Positions 53,440-61,609 of a DNA stretch of 64,000 nt are shown one piece after another (the first letter of the stretch is position 1; each line of letters begins with the position of its first letter). Position numbers and translations under genes: made by a program. The notes under the pieces are model-generated. The model was not told the DNA's origin. It searched no databases and saw nothing but the letters and a program-made list of their open reading frames with translations. Source of the stretch: Chitinophagales bacterium (GTDB taxonomy: Bacteria > Bacteroidota > Bacteroidia > Chitinophagales > Chitinophagaceae); assembly GCA_017303395.1 (NCBI GenBank), contig JAFLBN010000008.1, positions 1 through 64,000 of the forward strand. Direction: 5' to 3'.

Positions 53440-54126
53440 TTATAGTTTTAGAGAAGACATACCACCATCAATATGCAGTATCTGTCCCGTCATCCATTTT
53501 GAGTTGTCTGATAACAAGTAGGCAGCAAGGGCAGCAATTTCTTCAGGTTCGCCTATTCTCTTAAGTGGGTGTCTTTCAGATGCTGCTGCAACCTTAGTTT
53601 CATTATCTGTAAGGCGTGCAGCCAATGGTGTTTTTACCAAAGAAGGGGCTATGACGTTTACACGAATCTTAGGTGCCAACTCGGCTGCCAATGCTTTGGC
53701 AAAGCCTTCGATAGCACCTTTAGCTGCAGCTACAGAACTATGGTAGGGCATGCCTGTCTGCACAGCAACAGTACTGAACAGTACTATAGATGCATTGTTG
53801 GATGCTGAAAGATTGGGCAGATATGCCTGAATAGTTTTGACTGCACCCAACAGGTTCACCTCAAAGTCGTTTTGAAAATCTGTTACTTTCAAGCTTTTAA
53901 AAGGTTTCAGGTTGATGGAGCCGGGGCAATATACAAGCCCGTCTAATGCACCATCTATAGCAGGTGGTAGCTCAGCATTTTTGACATCGTAAGTAATATG
54001 TTGTGCTACTGCAACGGCAGGTGTGTTTCTTGACAGAGAGATAACCTCATGAGATTGTGTGGATAATTCCTGCGCCAAAGCAGCGCCAATACCCGAGCTT
54101 GCACCTGCAATCAGAATTCTTTTCAT
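53440..54126 (-). CDS. Short-chain dehydrogenase/reductase lacking the usual Tyr
   Basis: A 228-residue classical-length SDR. The coenzyme-binding motif GASSGIGAALA is at about 7-17. In the active-site region the sequence reads GMPYHSSVAAAKGAIEG, so the usual YxxxK catalytic motif is not present: the Lys is kept but the residue four positions before it is Val. The substrate is unknown. It shares an operon with the TIGR03643 gene. The start ATG at 54126 is the only one in position. Confidence 0.85.
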   Translation of the reverse strand: MKRILIAGASSGIGAALAQELSTQSHEVISLSRNTPAVAVAQHITYDVKNAELPPAIDGALDGLVYCPGSINLKPFKSLKVTDFQNDFEVNLLGAVKTIQAYLPNLSASNNASIVLFSTVAVQTGMPYHSSVAAAKGAIEGFAKALAAELAPKIRVNVIAPSLVKTPLAARLTDNETKVAAASERHPLKRIGEPEEIAALAAYLLSDNSKWMTGQILHIDGGMSSLKL

Positions 54127-54166
54127 GCAGGTATAACAGTATAAAAAGAGAATGGTTGAAAATGAA

Positions 54167-54190
54167 ATAAGCCGCCCGAGAGCGGCTTAT
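54167..54190 (-). terminator. Terminator after tRNA-Ala
   Basis: A perfect 9-bp stem ATAAGCCGC/GCGGCTTAT with a 6-base loop follows tRNA-Ala on the minus strand; the T-run is short. It lies between the tRNA and the SDR gene. Confidence 0.75.
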
Positions 54191-54195
54191 TGTTG

Positions 54196-54269
<74 letters not shown>

Positions 54270-54281
54270 ATGAGGTGCGTG

Positions 54282-54311
54282 CAAATATAACTTTCCACAA
54301 CCATTTGGCAA
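54282..54311 (-). promoter_or_regulatory. Promoter of tRNA-Ala
   Basis: On the minus strand TTG (54311-54309) and a perfect TATATTTG (54289-54282) are 19 bases apart, about 13 bases before the tRNA. It lies in the 79-base gap shared with the divergent DUF6728 gene. Confidence 0.75.
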
Positions 54312-54348
54312 ATTTCTTGTTATCTTTAATAACAACTCATTTGATACT

Positions 54349-54507
54349 ATGTGGAGGCAAATACTGACATATTTTTACATTCGTAAAAAAGATCCGAATG
54401 CGCCGTCAAACATAAACATCAAGTTTATGCATGGTATGAACAGGATATCGCTGTTTATATTTCTGGTGGGCATCATCGTAATGATAATCAGGTTGTTCAG
54501 AAATTAA
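54349..54507 (+). CDS. DUF6728-like microprotein (52 residues)
   Basis: A 52-residue single-helix membrane protein starting MWRQILTYFYIRKKDPN. The first half is basic and aromatic, and residues 33-49 (ISLFIFLVGIIVMIIRLF) form a membrane segment. The pattern fits the DUF6728 family of Bacteroidota microproteins, though I recall the family only loosely. It has a clear ATG at 54349 and TAA at 54505-54507 and is followed by a strong terminator. It is divergent from tRNA-Ala. Confidence 0.7.
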   Translation: MWRQILTYFYIRKKDPNAPSNINIKFMHGMNRISLFIFLVGIIVMIIRLFRN

Positions 54508-54535
54508 GCAACTGCTGACTTAAATAGGTGTTTTA

Positions 54536-54571
54536 AACAAGAGCCGCTCAACTGAGCGGCTCTTGTTTTTT
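54536..54571. terminator. Bidirectional terminator between the microprotein and phnA genes
   Basis: A 15-bp perfect stem AACAAGAGCCGCTCA/TGAGCGGCTCTTGTT is flanked by A- and T-runs and serves convergent genes. Confidence 0.92.
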
Positions 54572-55154
54572 ATGCGTTATGCTTGCGCACATATTTTGTC
54601 AGTATCACTATCACTTGTCCTTCTATCTTGCCTTCTATCTGTTCTGTATTATCTTCTACCAGGCGAATGTTCTTTACAACTGTACCCATTTTGGCATTCA
54701 GAGTGGTGCCTTTTACATCCAGCGATTTTATGAGAACTACAGTATCTCCTGCAGTAAGGGGTGCACCATTGCAATCTCTGTGCAGGTCTATGCTGCTGTC
54801 ATTATCATGGTCGCCTGTAGCTTTTGCCCAAGCCAGTCTTTCGTCATCCAGATACATCATATCCAGCGCATCAGATGCCCAGCTTTCATTTCTGAAACGA
54901 TTGAGCATGCGCCAGCTTACTACCTGTACGCCCGGCACTTCGCTCCACATACTTGTTGTCAGGAATGCCCAATGCTTCGCATCAAGGTCTTCTTTCTTAT
55001 CTATCTGCGCAACACACTTGCTGCAAATGTAGATGCTGTTATCCTCGTTGCTGCTGGTTTGTGGTTGTATTTCATACACCTGCAGGTTTGTTTCAGAACC
55101 GCAGAGCTCGCATTTATTTTCGCTTCGTTGTTTTAGTTGTGCATCAAGTTTCAT
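54570..55154 (-). CDS. phnA: PhnA-family zinc-ribbon protein
   Basis: A 194-residue PhnA-like protein. The N-terminal zinc ribbon shows CELCGSETN and ICSKCVAQ, and the C-terminal PhnA domain reads CNGAPLTAGDTVVLIKSLDVKG with KMGTVVKNIRL. The name comes from the phosphonate locus of E. coli, but the protein is not required for phosphonate use and the function is unknown. A TAnnTTTG match (TAGTTTTG on the minus strand, 55185-55178) lies about 23 bases upstream of its start. Confidence 0.9.
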   Translation of the reverse strand: MKLDAQLKQRSENKCELCGSETNLQVYEIQPQTSSNEDNSIYICSKCVAQIDKKEDLDAKHWAFLTTSMWSEVPGVQVVSWRMLNRFRNESWASDALDMMYLDDERLAWAKATGDHDNDSSIDLHRDCNGAPLTAGDTVVLIKSLDVKGTTLNAKMGTVVKNIRLVEDNTEQIEGKIEGQVIVILTKYVRKHNA

Positions 55155-55217
55155 ACCCTGAAATTTACTTTGGGGCGCAAAACTAATTTTTTAAAACAAC
55201 TATTTCGATGATATTGG

Positions 55218-56312
55218 TTAGCGTAGCATACCTACAATGGCTTCCGCAGCATTTTCAGAAGCATTGCTATTTCCCAGAAGGTGCCACAACTGGGTGTAGT
55301 CGGCTTTTAGCCTGCTAATATGCTCTTTGTTGTAAAGAATCTTATCAAGCTCCTGTTTTATCATCGTTTCATTCAGGTCTGCCTGTATCAGCTCGGTAAT
55401 CACAGGCTTATCCATAATCAGGTTTACTAATGCTATGTAGTTGACTTTTATGAGCTTCTTGGCAAGCCAGTAAGATATGGGGTTGCCTTTGTAACATACA
55501 ACTTGTGGTACACCAAATAAGGCAGTCTCTAGTGTTGCCGTGCCACTTGTAACAAGTGCTGCTGCAGCTTGTTTCAGCAGATTGTAGGTCTGTCCTTTTG
55601 CTAATTGTACCTGTTGGTTGCCTATGATAGAAGTATACAATTCGTCGGGCTGAGACGGTGCTTGGGCAATGATAAACTGATAGTCGGGATAGTGTTTTAC
55701 TGCCTGTAGCATGATGGGCAGCTTTACTTTTATTTCCTGTGCGCGGCTGCCTGGTAGTAATGCAATGATAGGCTTATCCGCTAATTTGACAGGTGGTGTT
55801 TGCATTTCCTGCTCCACTACCTGTATAAGTGGGTGCCCCACATAATTAACCTCGTAGTTCCACTTTTTGTAAAAATCCACCTCGAAAGGTAGTATGACGA
55901 GCATCTTATCTACATCACGTTTCAGCTTCTTAGTCCTGTTTTCTTTCCATGCCCATACCTGTGGAGATATGTAGTAAACAACTTTTATGCCCTGTTGTTT
56001 CGCCCATTCGGCGATGCGCATATTAAAACCGGGATAGTCTATCAATACCAGTACATCAGGCTTATATGCTGTAATGTCTTTTTTGCAGAAATCTATATTG
56101 TTCAGAATAGTGCGCAGATGCATCAGCACCTCTACAAAACCCATAAAAGCAAGGTCGCGGTAATGCTTTACAAGCTCGGCACCTGCAGCTTGCATTTTAT
56201 CGCCGCCCCAGCAACGGATATGAGCATTTGCATCCTTTTGGTGGATGGCTTTAATAAGGTTGCTGCCGTGCAAATCGCCACTGGCTTCACCGGCAATAAT
56301 GTAGTAACGCAT
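55218..56312 (-). CDS. lpxB: Lipid-A-disaccharide synthase
   Basis: About 364 residues. It joins UDP-diacylglucosamine and lipid X to make the lipid A disaccharide. The N-terminal MRYYIIAGEASGDLHGSNLI, the PQVWAWKENRTKKLK block and LLPGSRAQEIK are diagnostic. I start at the ATG 56312, two bases after the stop of the upstream membrane protein; a 5-codon extension is unlikely. The small upstream gene probably forms an operon with it. lpxD lies far away in the window. Confidence 0.95.
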   Translation of the reverse strand: MRYYIIAGEASGDLHGSNLIKAIHQKDANAHIRCWGGDKMQAAGAELVKHYRDLAFMGFVEVLMHLRTILNNIDFCKKDITAYKPDVLVLIDYPGFNMRIAEWAKQQGIKVVYYISPQVWAWKENRTKKLKRDVDKMLVILPFEVDFYKKWNYEVNYVGHPLIQVVEQEMQTPPVKLADKPIIALLPGSRAQEIKVKLPIMLQAVKHYPDYQFIIAQAPSQPDELYTSIIGNQQVQLAKGQTYNLLKQAAAALVTSGTATLETALFGVPQVVCYKGNPISYWLAKKLIKVNYIALVNLIMDKPVITELIQADLNETMIKQELDKILYNKEHISRLKADYTQLWHLLGNSNASENAAEAIVGMLR

Positions 56313-56313
56313 A

Positions 56314-56607
56314 TTAATTCCAGGCAAACTTTATCAGCAGCATCACAACTGCGTAAAGCATTGTAGCCACAAAGATACCTCTTGCTGTCAAGTCGAGGCG
56401 CTTGTTGGTATAGAATATGAATGGAAGAATATTGATGAGAATACCTAGGCTGATGACCTTGGTAGCTTGTGTAGGCATGTGTATCATGTCTTTCACAAAA
56501 TCGGGGAAAGCGATACCACGAAACAATATCAGGTACACGATGAATATACCAATGAGGGGTAGTATTGCACCTATTACAAAACCTAATAATGGAACGTTAC
56601 GTTTCAT
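56314..56607 (-). CDS. Small membrane protein upstream of lpxB
   Basis: A 97-residue protein with three predicted hydrophobic helices (about 8-29, 49-67 and 75-93). I do not recognise a family. Its stop TAA is followed after one base by the lpxB ATG, so it is very likely translated from the same transcript. A role related to the lipid A or envelope pathway is inferred only from this linkage. Confidence 0.75.
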   Translation of the reverse strand: MKRNVPLLGFVIGAILPLIGIFIVYLILFRGIAFPDFVKDMIHMPTQATKVISLGILINILPFIFYTNKRLDLTARGIFVATMLYAVVMLLIKFAWN

Positions 56608-56650
56608 AAGACAGAAATATTATGCTAATATACAAGTGAAAAATTCATTT

Positions 56651-56682
56651 TTGTACATACAGGCACGAAAGATGTACATTTG
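56651..56682 (+). promoter_or_regulatory. Promoter of the ComA-like gene
   Basis: TTG at 56651-56653 and a perfect TACATTTG at 56675-56682 are 21 bases apart; the ATG follows 25 bases later. Confidence 0.65.
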
Positions 56683-56707
56683 TTGTCAATTAGGTAAAAT
56701 ATAGCGC

Positions 56708-57484
56708 ATGAATTTTCATTTGAAAAACCTGCCTGAACGCACCCAAAGTCCTCGTAGCTACGGCCTGACGATGGTGATGGACAAAGGCATGGGACTGGAC
56801 GAGGTGAAGAATTTCTTATCTGTTGCCGCTCCTTATGTAGATATTGTAAAATTTGGTTTCGGCACGGCTTTCGTTACCAATAATCTGAGAGAGAAGATAG
56901 AGATATATCAGTCTCACAACATACCTGTGTATTTTGGTGGTACATTGTTTGAAGCTTTTCTGATACGTGGCCAATTTGACGACTACCTGAATACAGTAAA
57001 AGAGTTCGGTCTGAAGCACGTTGAGGTGTCTGATGGTTCTATAACAATACCACACGCTGAAAAATGCGGTTATATTGAAAAACTGGCAAAGCATGTAACA
57101 GTGCTTTCAGAAGTTGGTTCTAAAGATGCTGCACACATCATCCCTCCATATAAATGGATAGAACTGATGCGTGCAGAGCTGGATGCAGGGTCTACTTATG
57201 TAATTGCAGAAGCGCGCGAAGCAGGTAACGTAGGTATTTACCGTGGTAGTGGCGAGGTGCGCGAAGGTCTTGTACAGGAAATCCTGACACAGATACCTTA
57301 TGAGAAAATCATCTGGGAAGCACCGCAAAAAGCACAACAGGTTTACTTCCAGGAATTGCTGGGTGCAAATGTAAACCTTGGTAACATTGCTCCGAACGAG
57401 GTTATTCCGCTGGAGGCAATGCGTGTAGGTTTGAGAGGTGATACCTTCTTCCTGTATCTGGATAAAGACAAAGAAGCTAAATAG
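56708..57484 (+). CDS. Phosphosulfolactate synthase-like protein (ComA family)
   Basis: A 258-residue TIM-barrel protein of the ComA family. Signatures seen are DKGMGLDEVKNFLSVAAPYVDIVKFGFGT, VYFGGTLFEAFL, HVEVSDGSITI and IIWEAPQKAQQVYFQELLG. ComA joins sulfite to phosphoenolpyruvate to make phosphosulfolactate, a precursor of coenzyme M in methanogens and of sulfolactate in other bacteria. Bacteroidota do not make coenzyme M, so the product may feed sulfolactate, cysteate or sulfonolipid synthesis, but no partner gene is nearby. The ATG is at a normal position. Confidence 0.86.
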   Translation: MNFHLKNLPERTQSPRSYGLTMVMDKGMGLDEVKNFLSVAAPYVDIVKFGFGTAFVTNNLREKIEIYQSHNIPVYFGGTLFEAFLIRGQFDDYLNTVKEFGLKHVEVSDGSITIPHAEKCGYIEKLAKHVTVLSEVGSKDAAHIIPPYKWIELMRAELDAGSTYVIAEAREAGNVGIYRGSGEVREGLVQEILTQIPYEKIIWEAPQKAQQVYFQELLGANVNLGNIAPNEVIPLEAMRVGLRGDTFFLYLDKDKEAK

Positions 57485-57497
57485 CTAAAATTATACG

Positions 57498-57526
57498 GAG
57501 GCATACAATTTTGTATGCCTCTTTTT
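57498..57526 (+). terminator. Terminator after the ComA-like gene
   Basis: An 11-bp perfect stem GAGGCATACAA/TTGTATGCCTC with a TT centre is followed by TTTTT. Confidence 0.92.
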
Positions 57527-57549
57527 GTTTCTACAGGTATCTTTACTGT

Positions 57550-58281
57550 ATGACAGCATTGTACGGTCTGATAGGTTATCCGTTAAGCCATTCGTTTTCT
57601 CCCGCTTATTTCAATAATAAATTTGCAACGGAGAATATAGATGCGCGATACGATGCCTATGCAATACCATCTGTTGAAGACTTGAAAACATTGCTGAAAG
57701 AGCATCCGCAACTGAAAGGACTTAACGTTACCATTCCATACAAAGAGCAGGTATTGCCATTGCTAGATGAAATAGATGTCGCTGCAAGAGAGATTGGCGC
57801 TGTGAATTGTATTAAGATTGAGGGAGGGAAACTTATTGGGTATAATACCGATCATATTGGCTTTGCAGAAAGCCTAAAGCCTTTATTGCAACCACAACAT
57901 ACACATGCACTGATACTGGGAACAGGTGGGGCGGCGAAGGCTGTGATATATGCATTGAAGCAATTAGGTATCAAGCACAAGATAGTATCGCGTACAGGCG
58001 GTGATATGCAGTATGCAGATGTTGACGAGGGAATAATGGATAAGTACAGGCTCATCATTAATACAACACCATTAGGTATGTATCCTGCAATAGATACTGC
58101 TCCTGAAATTCCTTATCAGTTTATTGACAGTAGTCACTTGTTGTATGATCTCGTGTATAATCCTGAAGAAACCTTGTTTCTGAAAAAAGGAAAGCAACAG
58201 GGGGCAACCATTAAAAATGGTTACGAAATGCTGATACTACAGGCAGAAGCTTCCTGGCAAATATGGAATACTAACCGATAG
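57550..58281 (+). CDS. aroE: Shikimate dehydrogenase
   Basis: About 243 residues. It reduces 3-dehydroshikimate with NADPH in aromatic amino acid synthesis. The N-terminal YGLIGYPLSHSFSPAYFN, catalytic LNVTIPYKEQV and the dinucleotide motif LGTGGAAKAV are diagnostic. The ATG at 57550 fits the family; a 13-codon upstream extension overlaps the preceding terminator. The 3' end overlaps the convergent methyltransferase gene by 11 bases. The DAHP synthase gene of the same pathway is close by, on the other strand. Confidence 0.95.
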   Translation: MTALYGLIGYPLSHSFSPAYFNNKFATENIDARYDAYAIPSVEDLKTLLKEHPQLKGLNVTIPYKEQVLPLLDEIDVAAREIGAVNCIKIEGGKLIGYNTDHIGFAESLKPLLQPQHTHALILGTGGAAKAVIYALKQLGIKHKIVSRTGGDMQYADVDEGIMDKYRLIINTTPLGMYPAIDTAPEIPYQFIDSSHLLYDLVYNPEETLFLKKGKQQGATIKNGYEMLILQAEASWQIWNTNR

Positions 58282-59059
58282 TATAGTACACGCAGGTAGT
58301 AAGGAAATTGCGTACAAATGGTATAGCACTGATAATGCCAAGTTGTTTGCGTGGTTTCAGCCCAAATTTGTATTTGTATATCGGATTAATCAGGAAGTGT
58401 CTTTTGTTGATGAACTTCATCCCGCTGTTGCGCACAATTTTTTCAAAACGCTCTATGGTGATTTGTGTATCATAGATGTCCATCAACTCATTTACCACAC
58501 CTTCAGGCTCACCTATCATTTTTACAATCCCTTTGTATACAGGCTTTGGCATGATGTGATACCAGGGCATCATACCAATCTTATGTTCGCATATCTGTTG
58601 GTGCCCGCCAAATGGCATATACCATGGTGGGAAGCCAAAGAATATCTGTCCACCTTCTTTCAGAAAGTTTTTGAGATAGGGGATAAATTTCTCCTGATCA
58701 GGAATATGCTCAATTGCGTCTTTCAGGATTATGACATCGAAGAAACCTTTGAAGCGTTGCAGAAAGTCTTCGTCGTATACATTTTTATAGAGGAACTCAA
58801 TTTTACCTGCTGCAACATCATCTGCAAAAAACTTATTGGCAAGGTCTATACGCAACGGGTTCAGGTCTACACCTACACAATATGCACCGCTTTCCATAAA
58901 CGGTACCAATACGCCGCCTTCGCCGCAGCCTATTTCCATTACGTTTACGCCTTTGCCTACCTGCTTCGTTTCTTCTATAAAAGGCAAAACATAAGAGCGT
59001 GAGTTATCTACCTGTTGGTCGTATTTTACCTGATCGTCTTTGTGCTGTTTGAGCGCCAA
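58271..59059 (-). CDS. Class I SAM-dependent methyltransferase
   Basis: A 262-residue methyltransferase. The SAM-binding motif VMEIGCGEGGVLVPFMESGA lies at about 40-59, with the acidic residue in VGVDLNP just behind. The substrate is unknown. A basic C-terminal segment (YKYKFGLKPRKQLG) is present. The start is TTG at 59059. It overlaps aroE tail-to-tail by 11 bases, with no room for a terminator. Confidence 0.85.
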   Translation of the reverse strand: MALKQHKDDQVKYDQQVDNSRSYVLPFIEETKQVGKGVNVMEIGCGEGGVLVPFMESGAYCVGVDLNPLRIDLANKFFADDVAAGKIEFLYKNVYDEDFLQRFKGFFDVIILKDAIEHIPDQEKFIPYLKNFLKEGGQIFFGFPPWYMPFGGHQQICEHKIGMMPWYHIMPKPVYKGIVKMIGEPEGVVNELMDIYDTQITIERFEKIVRNSGMKFINKRHFLINPIYKYKFGLKPRKQLGIISAIPFVRNFLTTCVYYTIG

Positions 59060-59088
59060 TGTATTCCTGTTTTTTGAGCGTCGTAAAG

Positions 59089-60168
59089 TTAACCTTTTAC
59101 TTCATTCATCAATGCCTGCAATACTTCCAATTGCTTTTTGATGCTCTCGTCGTGTATTTTTTCGTAGAGTGCTACGATGAACTCTTTAGAAAGATTGTGT
59201 TTTTCAGCCCTTGAGCCCCGTGTTTCCACTATCTCGCGCCAGCGTTCAGGCTGGTATGCTGTCATATTGCATTCTTTTTTAACCTCGCCTATACGTTCGC
59301 TCAGCTCCATGCGGCGGGCTATCAGGTCTATTATTTCAGCATCAAGGCTATCCATCTGCTGGCGCAGCTGTTCCAGCGTAATGCCGATGTCGGCATCGGT
59401 AGTATGTTGTTGGCGTATTATCAGCTGGTCCAAGATTTCTTTCAACCTTACCGGTGTTACCTGTTGGGCGGCATCGCTCCACGCAACAGGTGGGTTAGGA
59501 TGTGTTTCTATCATCAACCCCTCAAAACCCATATCCATAGCCTTCTGTGCAATATCTGCCACCAGTTCTCTGTTGCCGGTTATATGGCTCGGGTCGCAGA
59601 AAATAGGTAGTTCAGGATTTCTGCGCTTCAGCTCTATTGGTATGGGCCAGTTGGGCTGATTACGGTATGCAGATGCCGCCTGATAGCTTGAAAAACCTCT
59701 GTGTATTGCAGCTATATCTGTAATGCCTGCCTGCATCAGGCGCTCTATAGCACCCTGCCATAGGTCCACGTCGGGGTTCACAGGGTTTTTAACCATTACA
59801 GGTATGTTCGTTCCTTTTAATGCATCTGCCAGGCGCTGCACCTGAAAAGGATTTACCGTAGTTCTGGCACCCAGCCACAATACATCTATGCCATGTTTCA
59901 GTGCCTGCTCTACGTGTTGCGGTTCTGCAACTTCTACTGTCAGAGGTATTTTGTAAGTAGCTTTTACCTCCTGCAGCCATTCCAAAGCCTGTATGCTATT
60001 GCCTTCAAAACTACCCGGACGGGTACGTGGCTTCCATACACCCGCACGGTATAGTTGTACAGGGATATCTGCAATGCCTGCGGCTACTTCCAATACTTGC
60101 TCTCGTGTTTCTGCACTACAAGGCCCTGCTATAATGTATGGTTTATTCCCGTTACTGAAAAATGACAT
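59089..60168 (-). CDS. Bifunctional DAHP synthase/chorismate mutase
   Basis: A 359-residue fusion. The N-terminal two thirds are a type I-beta DAHP synthase (first step of aromatic synthesis), with IIAGPCSAETREQVLEVAA, RAGVWKPRTRPGSFEG and FCDPSHITGNRELV. The C-terminal third (from about 265) is an AroQ-type chorismate mutase (LDAEIIDLIARRMELSERIG). Such fusions in Bacteroidota and Bacillus are often feedback-controlled through the mutase part. A perfect promoter box ends four bases before its ATG. aroE lies nearby on the other strand. Confidence 0.93.
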   Translation of the reverse strand: MSFFSNGNKPYIIAGPCSAETREQVLEVAAGIADIPVQLYRAGVWKPRTRPGSFEGNSIQALEWLQEVKATYKIPLTVEVAEPQHVEQALKHGIDVLWLGARTTVNPFQVQRLADALKGTNIPVMVKNPVNPDVDLWQGAIERLMQAGITDIAAIHRGFSSYQAASAYRNQPNWPIPIELKRRNPELPIFCDPSHITGNRELVADIAQKAMDMGFEGLMIETHPNPPVAWSDAAQQVTPVRLKEILDQLIIRQQHTTDADIGITLEQLRQQMDSLDAEIIDLIARRMELSERIGEVKKECNMTAYQPERWREIVETRGSRAEKHNLSKEFIVALYEKIHDESIKKQLEVLQALMNEVKG

Positions 60169-60172
60169 AATG

Positions 60173-60180
60173 CAAAGGTA
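60173..60180 (-). promoter_or_regulatory. Promoter box abutting the DAHP synthase gene
   Basis: On the minus strand TACCTTTG matches the -7 consensus and ends only four bases before the ATG at 60168, so the transcript would be nearly leaderless. Confidence 0.6.
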
Positions 60181-60253
60181 GCAGTTGATTTATTATTTGG
60201 CAGAATACCTGATTAGTTTCCCTTTATATTAAAATATACTACTAATTAACCTG

Positions 60254-60285
60254 TTGAACCATTTCAAAATACAGGGTTATCTTTG
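60254..60285 (+). promoter_or_regulatory. Promoter of truB, almost leaderless
   Basis: TTG at 60254-60256 and a perfect TATCTTTG at 60278-60285 are 21 bases apart; the box ends five bases before the truB ATG. Confidence 0.7.
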
Positions 60286-60290
60286 CCGCT

Positions 60291-61010
60291 ATGCAAAAAC
60301 TGCCTGCCAAAGAAGAATTGAAAGAAGGTGCTGTAATATTGATAGATAAACCACGCAAGTGGACATCTTTTGATGCCGTGAATATGGTAAAGCGCCTGGT
60401 GAAAGTGAAAATAGGTCATGCAGGTACTTTAGACCCGCTGGCTACGGGTTTGTTGATCTGCTGCACAGGCAAATTCACGAAGAAAATAAGCGAATACCAA
60501 AAGCAGGACAAGCAATATACAGGCATCATACACCTAGGTGCTACAACACCTACATACGATCTGGAGAGCAAGCCCGAAAATGAAAAGCCATACGACTACC
60601 TGACCGAAGAGCAAATTCGTGACAACGTAAAGCAATTCACAGGCAATATCATGCAGGTGCCTCCCATCCATTCAGCTATCAAGAAAGAAGGTGAGAGGGC
60701 TTATGATCTTGCTCGTGCAGGTGTGGAGGTAAAACTGGACCCAAGGCCTGTTGTTATCAGTGAGTTTGAAATTCTTAAAATAGAATTGCCTGAAGTTCAT
60801 TTTCGTGTAGCATGTAGTACGGGCACATACATACGTTCACTTGCAAATGATTTCGGTGCTGCATTGGGTTGTGGTGGTTATTTGCAAGAGCTACGCCGAA
60901 CTAAAATTGGTGACTTTGATGTTGCAGACGCACCTACGCCAGACCAATGGAAGCAGCACTGGGGTTATGAAGAAAGAAGGCCAGTTCGCGATGCTAAGCC
61001 CAAACAATAG
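60291..61010 (+). CDS. truB: tRNA pseudouridine(55) synthase
   Basis: A 239-residue enzyme that makes pseudouridine 55 in the T-loop of tRNAs. The catalytic Asp48 lies in GHAGTLDPLATGLL, and YTGIIHLGATTPTYDLES and CSTGTYIRSLANDFG are also diagnostic. The C-terminal PUA-like extension is short. It lies between divergent aromatic and regulator genes with its own promoter immediately upstream. Confidence 0.96.
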   Translation: MQKLPAKEELKEGAVILIDKPRKWTSFDAVNMVKRLVKVKIGHAGTLDPLATGLLICCTGKFTKKISEYQKQDKQYTGIIHLGATTPTYDLESKPENEKPYDYLTEEQIRDNVKQFTGNIMQVPPIHSAIKKEGERAYDLARAGVEVKLDPRPVVISEFEILKIELPEVHFRVACSTGTYIRSLANDFGAALGCGGYLQELRRTKIGDFDVADAPTPDQWKQHWGYEERRPVRDAKPKQ

Positions 61011-61138
61011 TCTGGTTCTGCACTGATATGCACTTAGTTTCTATTTCCTCGTAGTTAATAGGTAGTATCTGTCTAAGATGCTATCTTTAAACCTGTTATG
61101 TATTCATGTGAGTAGATATTCAAATTTGTTGCAAAGGA

Positions 61139-61537
61139 ATGGCGTATTCGGATATATGGATAGTAGATGATGACCACATTTATGTTTATGCAGCGCAGAA
61201 GCAATTGTCCTTGCATGCAGGCATTAAGCAGGCATCTGTGTTTGCGAATGGCAGTTTGGCAATAGATGCGCTGAATGAATTGCTGAATACAAAAGCGCCA
61301 CTTCCCCGAATAATATTGTTGGATATCAATATGCCTGTGATGGATGGGTGGGAGTTTATGGAAGCATTTAAAGCCCTGACAGACGAATCATTAAAAACTG
61401 TGGCTGTGTTCATGGTCAGCTCTTCCATATACGAAGAAGATACAGAACGTGCCAAGACCTACAAACAGATAAAGCAATACATTCAGAAGCCTTTGAATAA
61501 AGAGAAAATCATGAGCATATTAAGCTTGTCAGTCTGA
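61139..61537 (+). CDS. Single-domain CheY-like response regulator
   Basis: A 132-residue receiver domain with no output domain. The acidic pocket (VDDDHIYVYAA), the phosphorylation Asp in ILLDINMPVMDGW, the Ser/Thr position in MVSSS and the Lys in QKPLN are visible. It probably relays a phosphate or acts by protein binding. No kinase or chemotaxis gene lies near it. It is followed by a strong bidirectional terminator shared with dxs. Confidence 0.88.
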   Translation: MAYSDIWIVDDDHIYVYAAQKQLSLHAGIKQASVFANGSLAIDALNELLNTKAPLPRIILLDINMPVMDGWEFMEAFKALTDESLKTVAVFMVSSSIYEEDTERAKTYKQIKQYIQKPLNKEKIMSILSLSV

Positions 61538-61553
61538 ATGCATTATGCTTAGA

Positions 61554-61590
61554 AAAACAAAACACGACCCATCAGGTCGTGTTTTGTTTT
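61554..61590. terminator. Bidirectional terminator between the CheY-like gene and dxs
   Basis: A perfect 16-bp stem AAAACAAAACACGACC/GGTCGTGTTTTGTTTT with a CATCA loop and A/T runs on both sides. Confidence 0.95.
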
Positions 61591-61609
61591 TTTTATAAAG
61601 TAGTGATAA

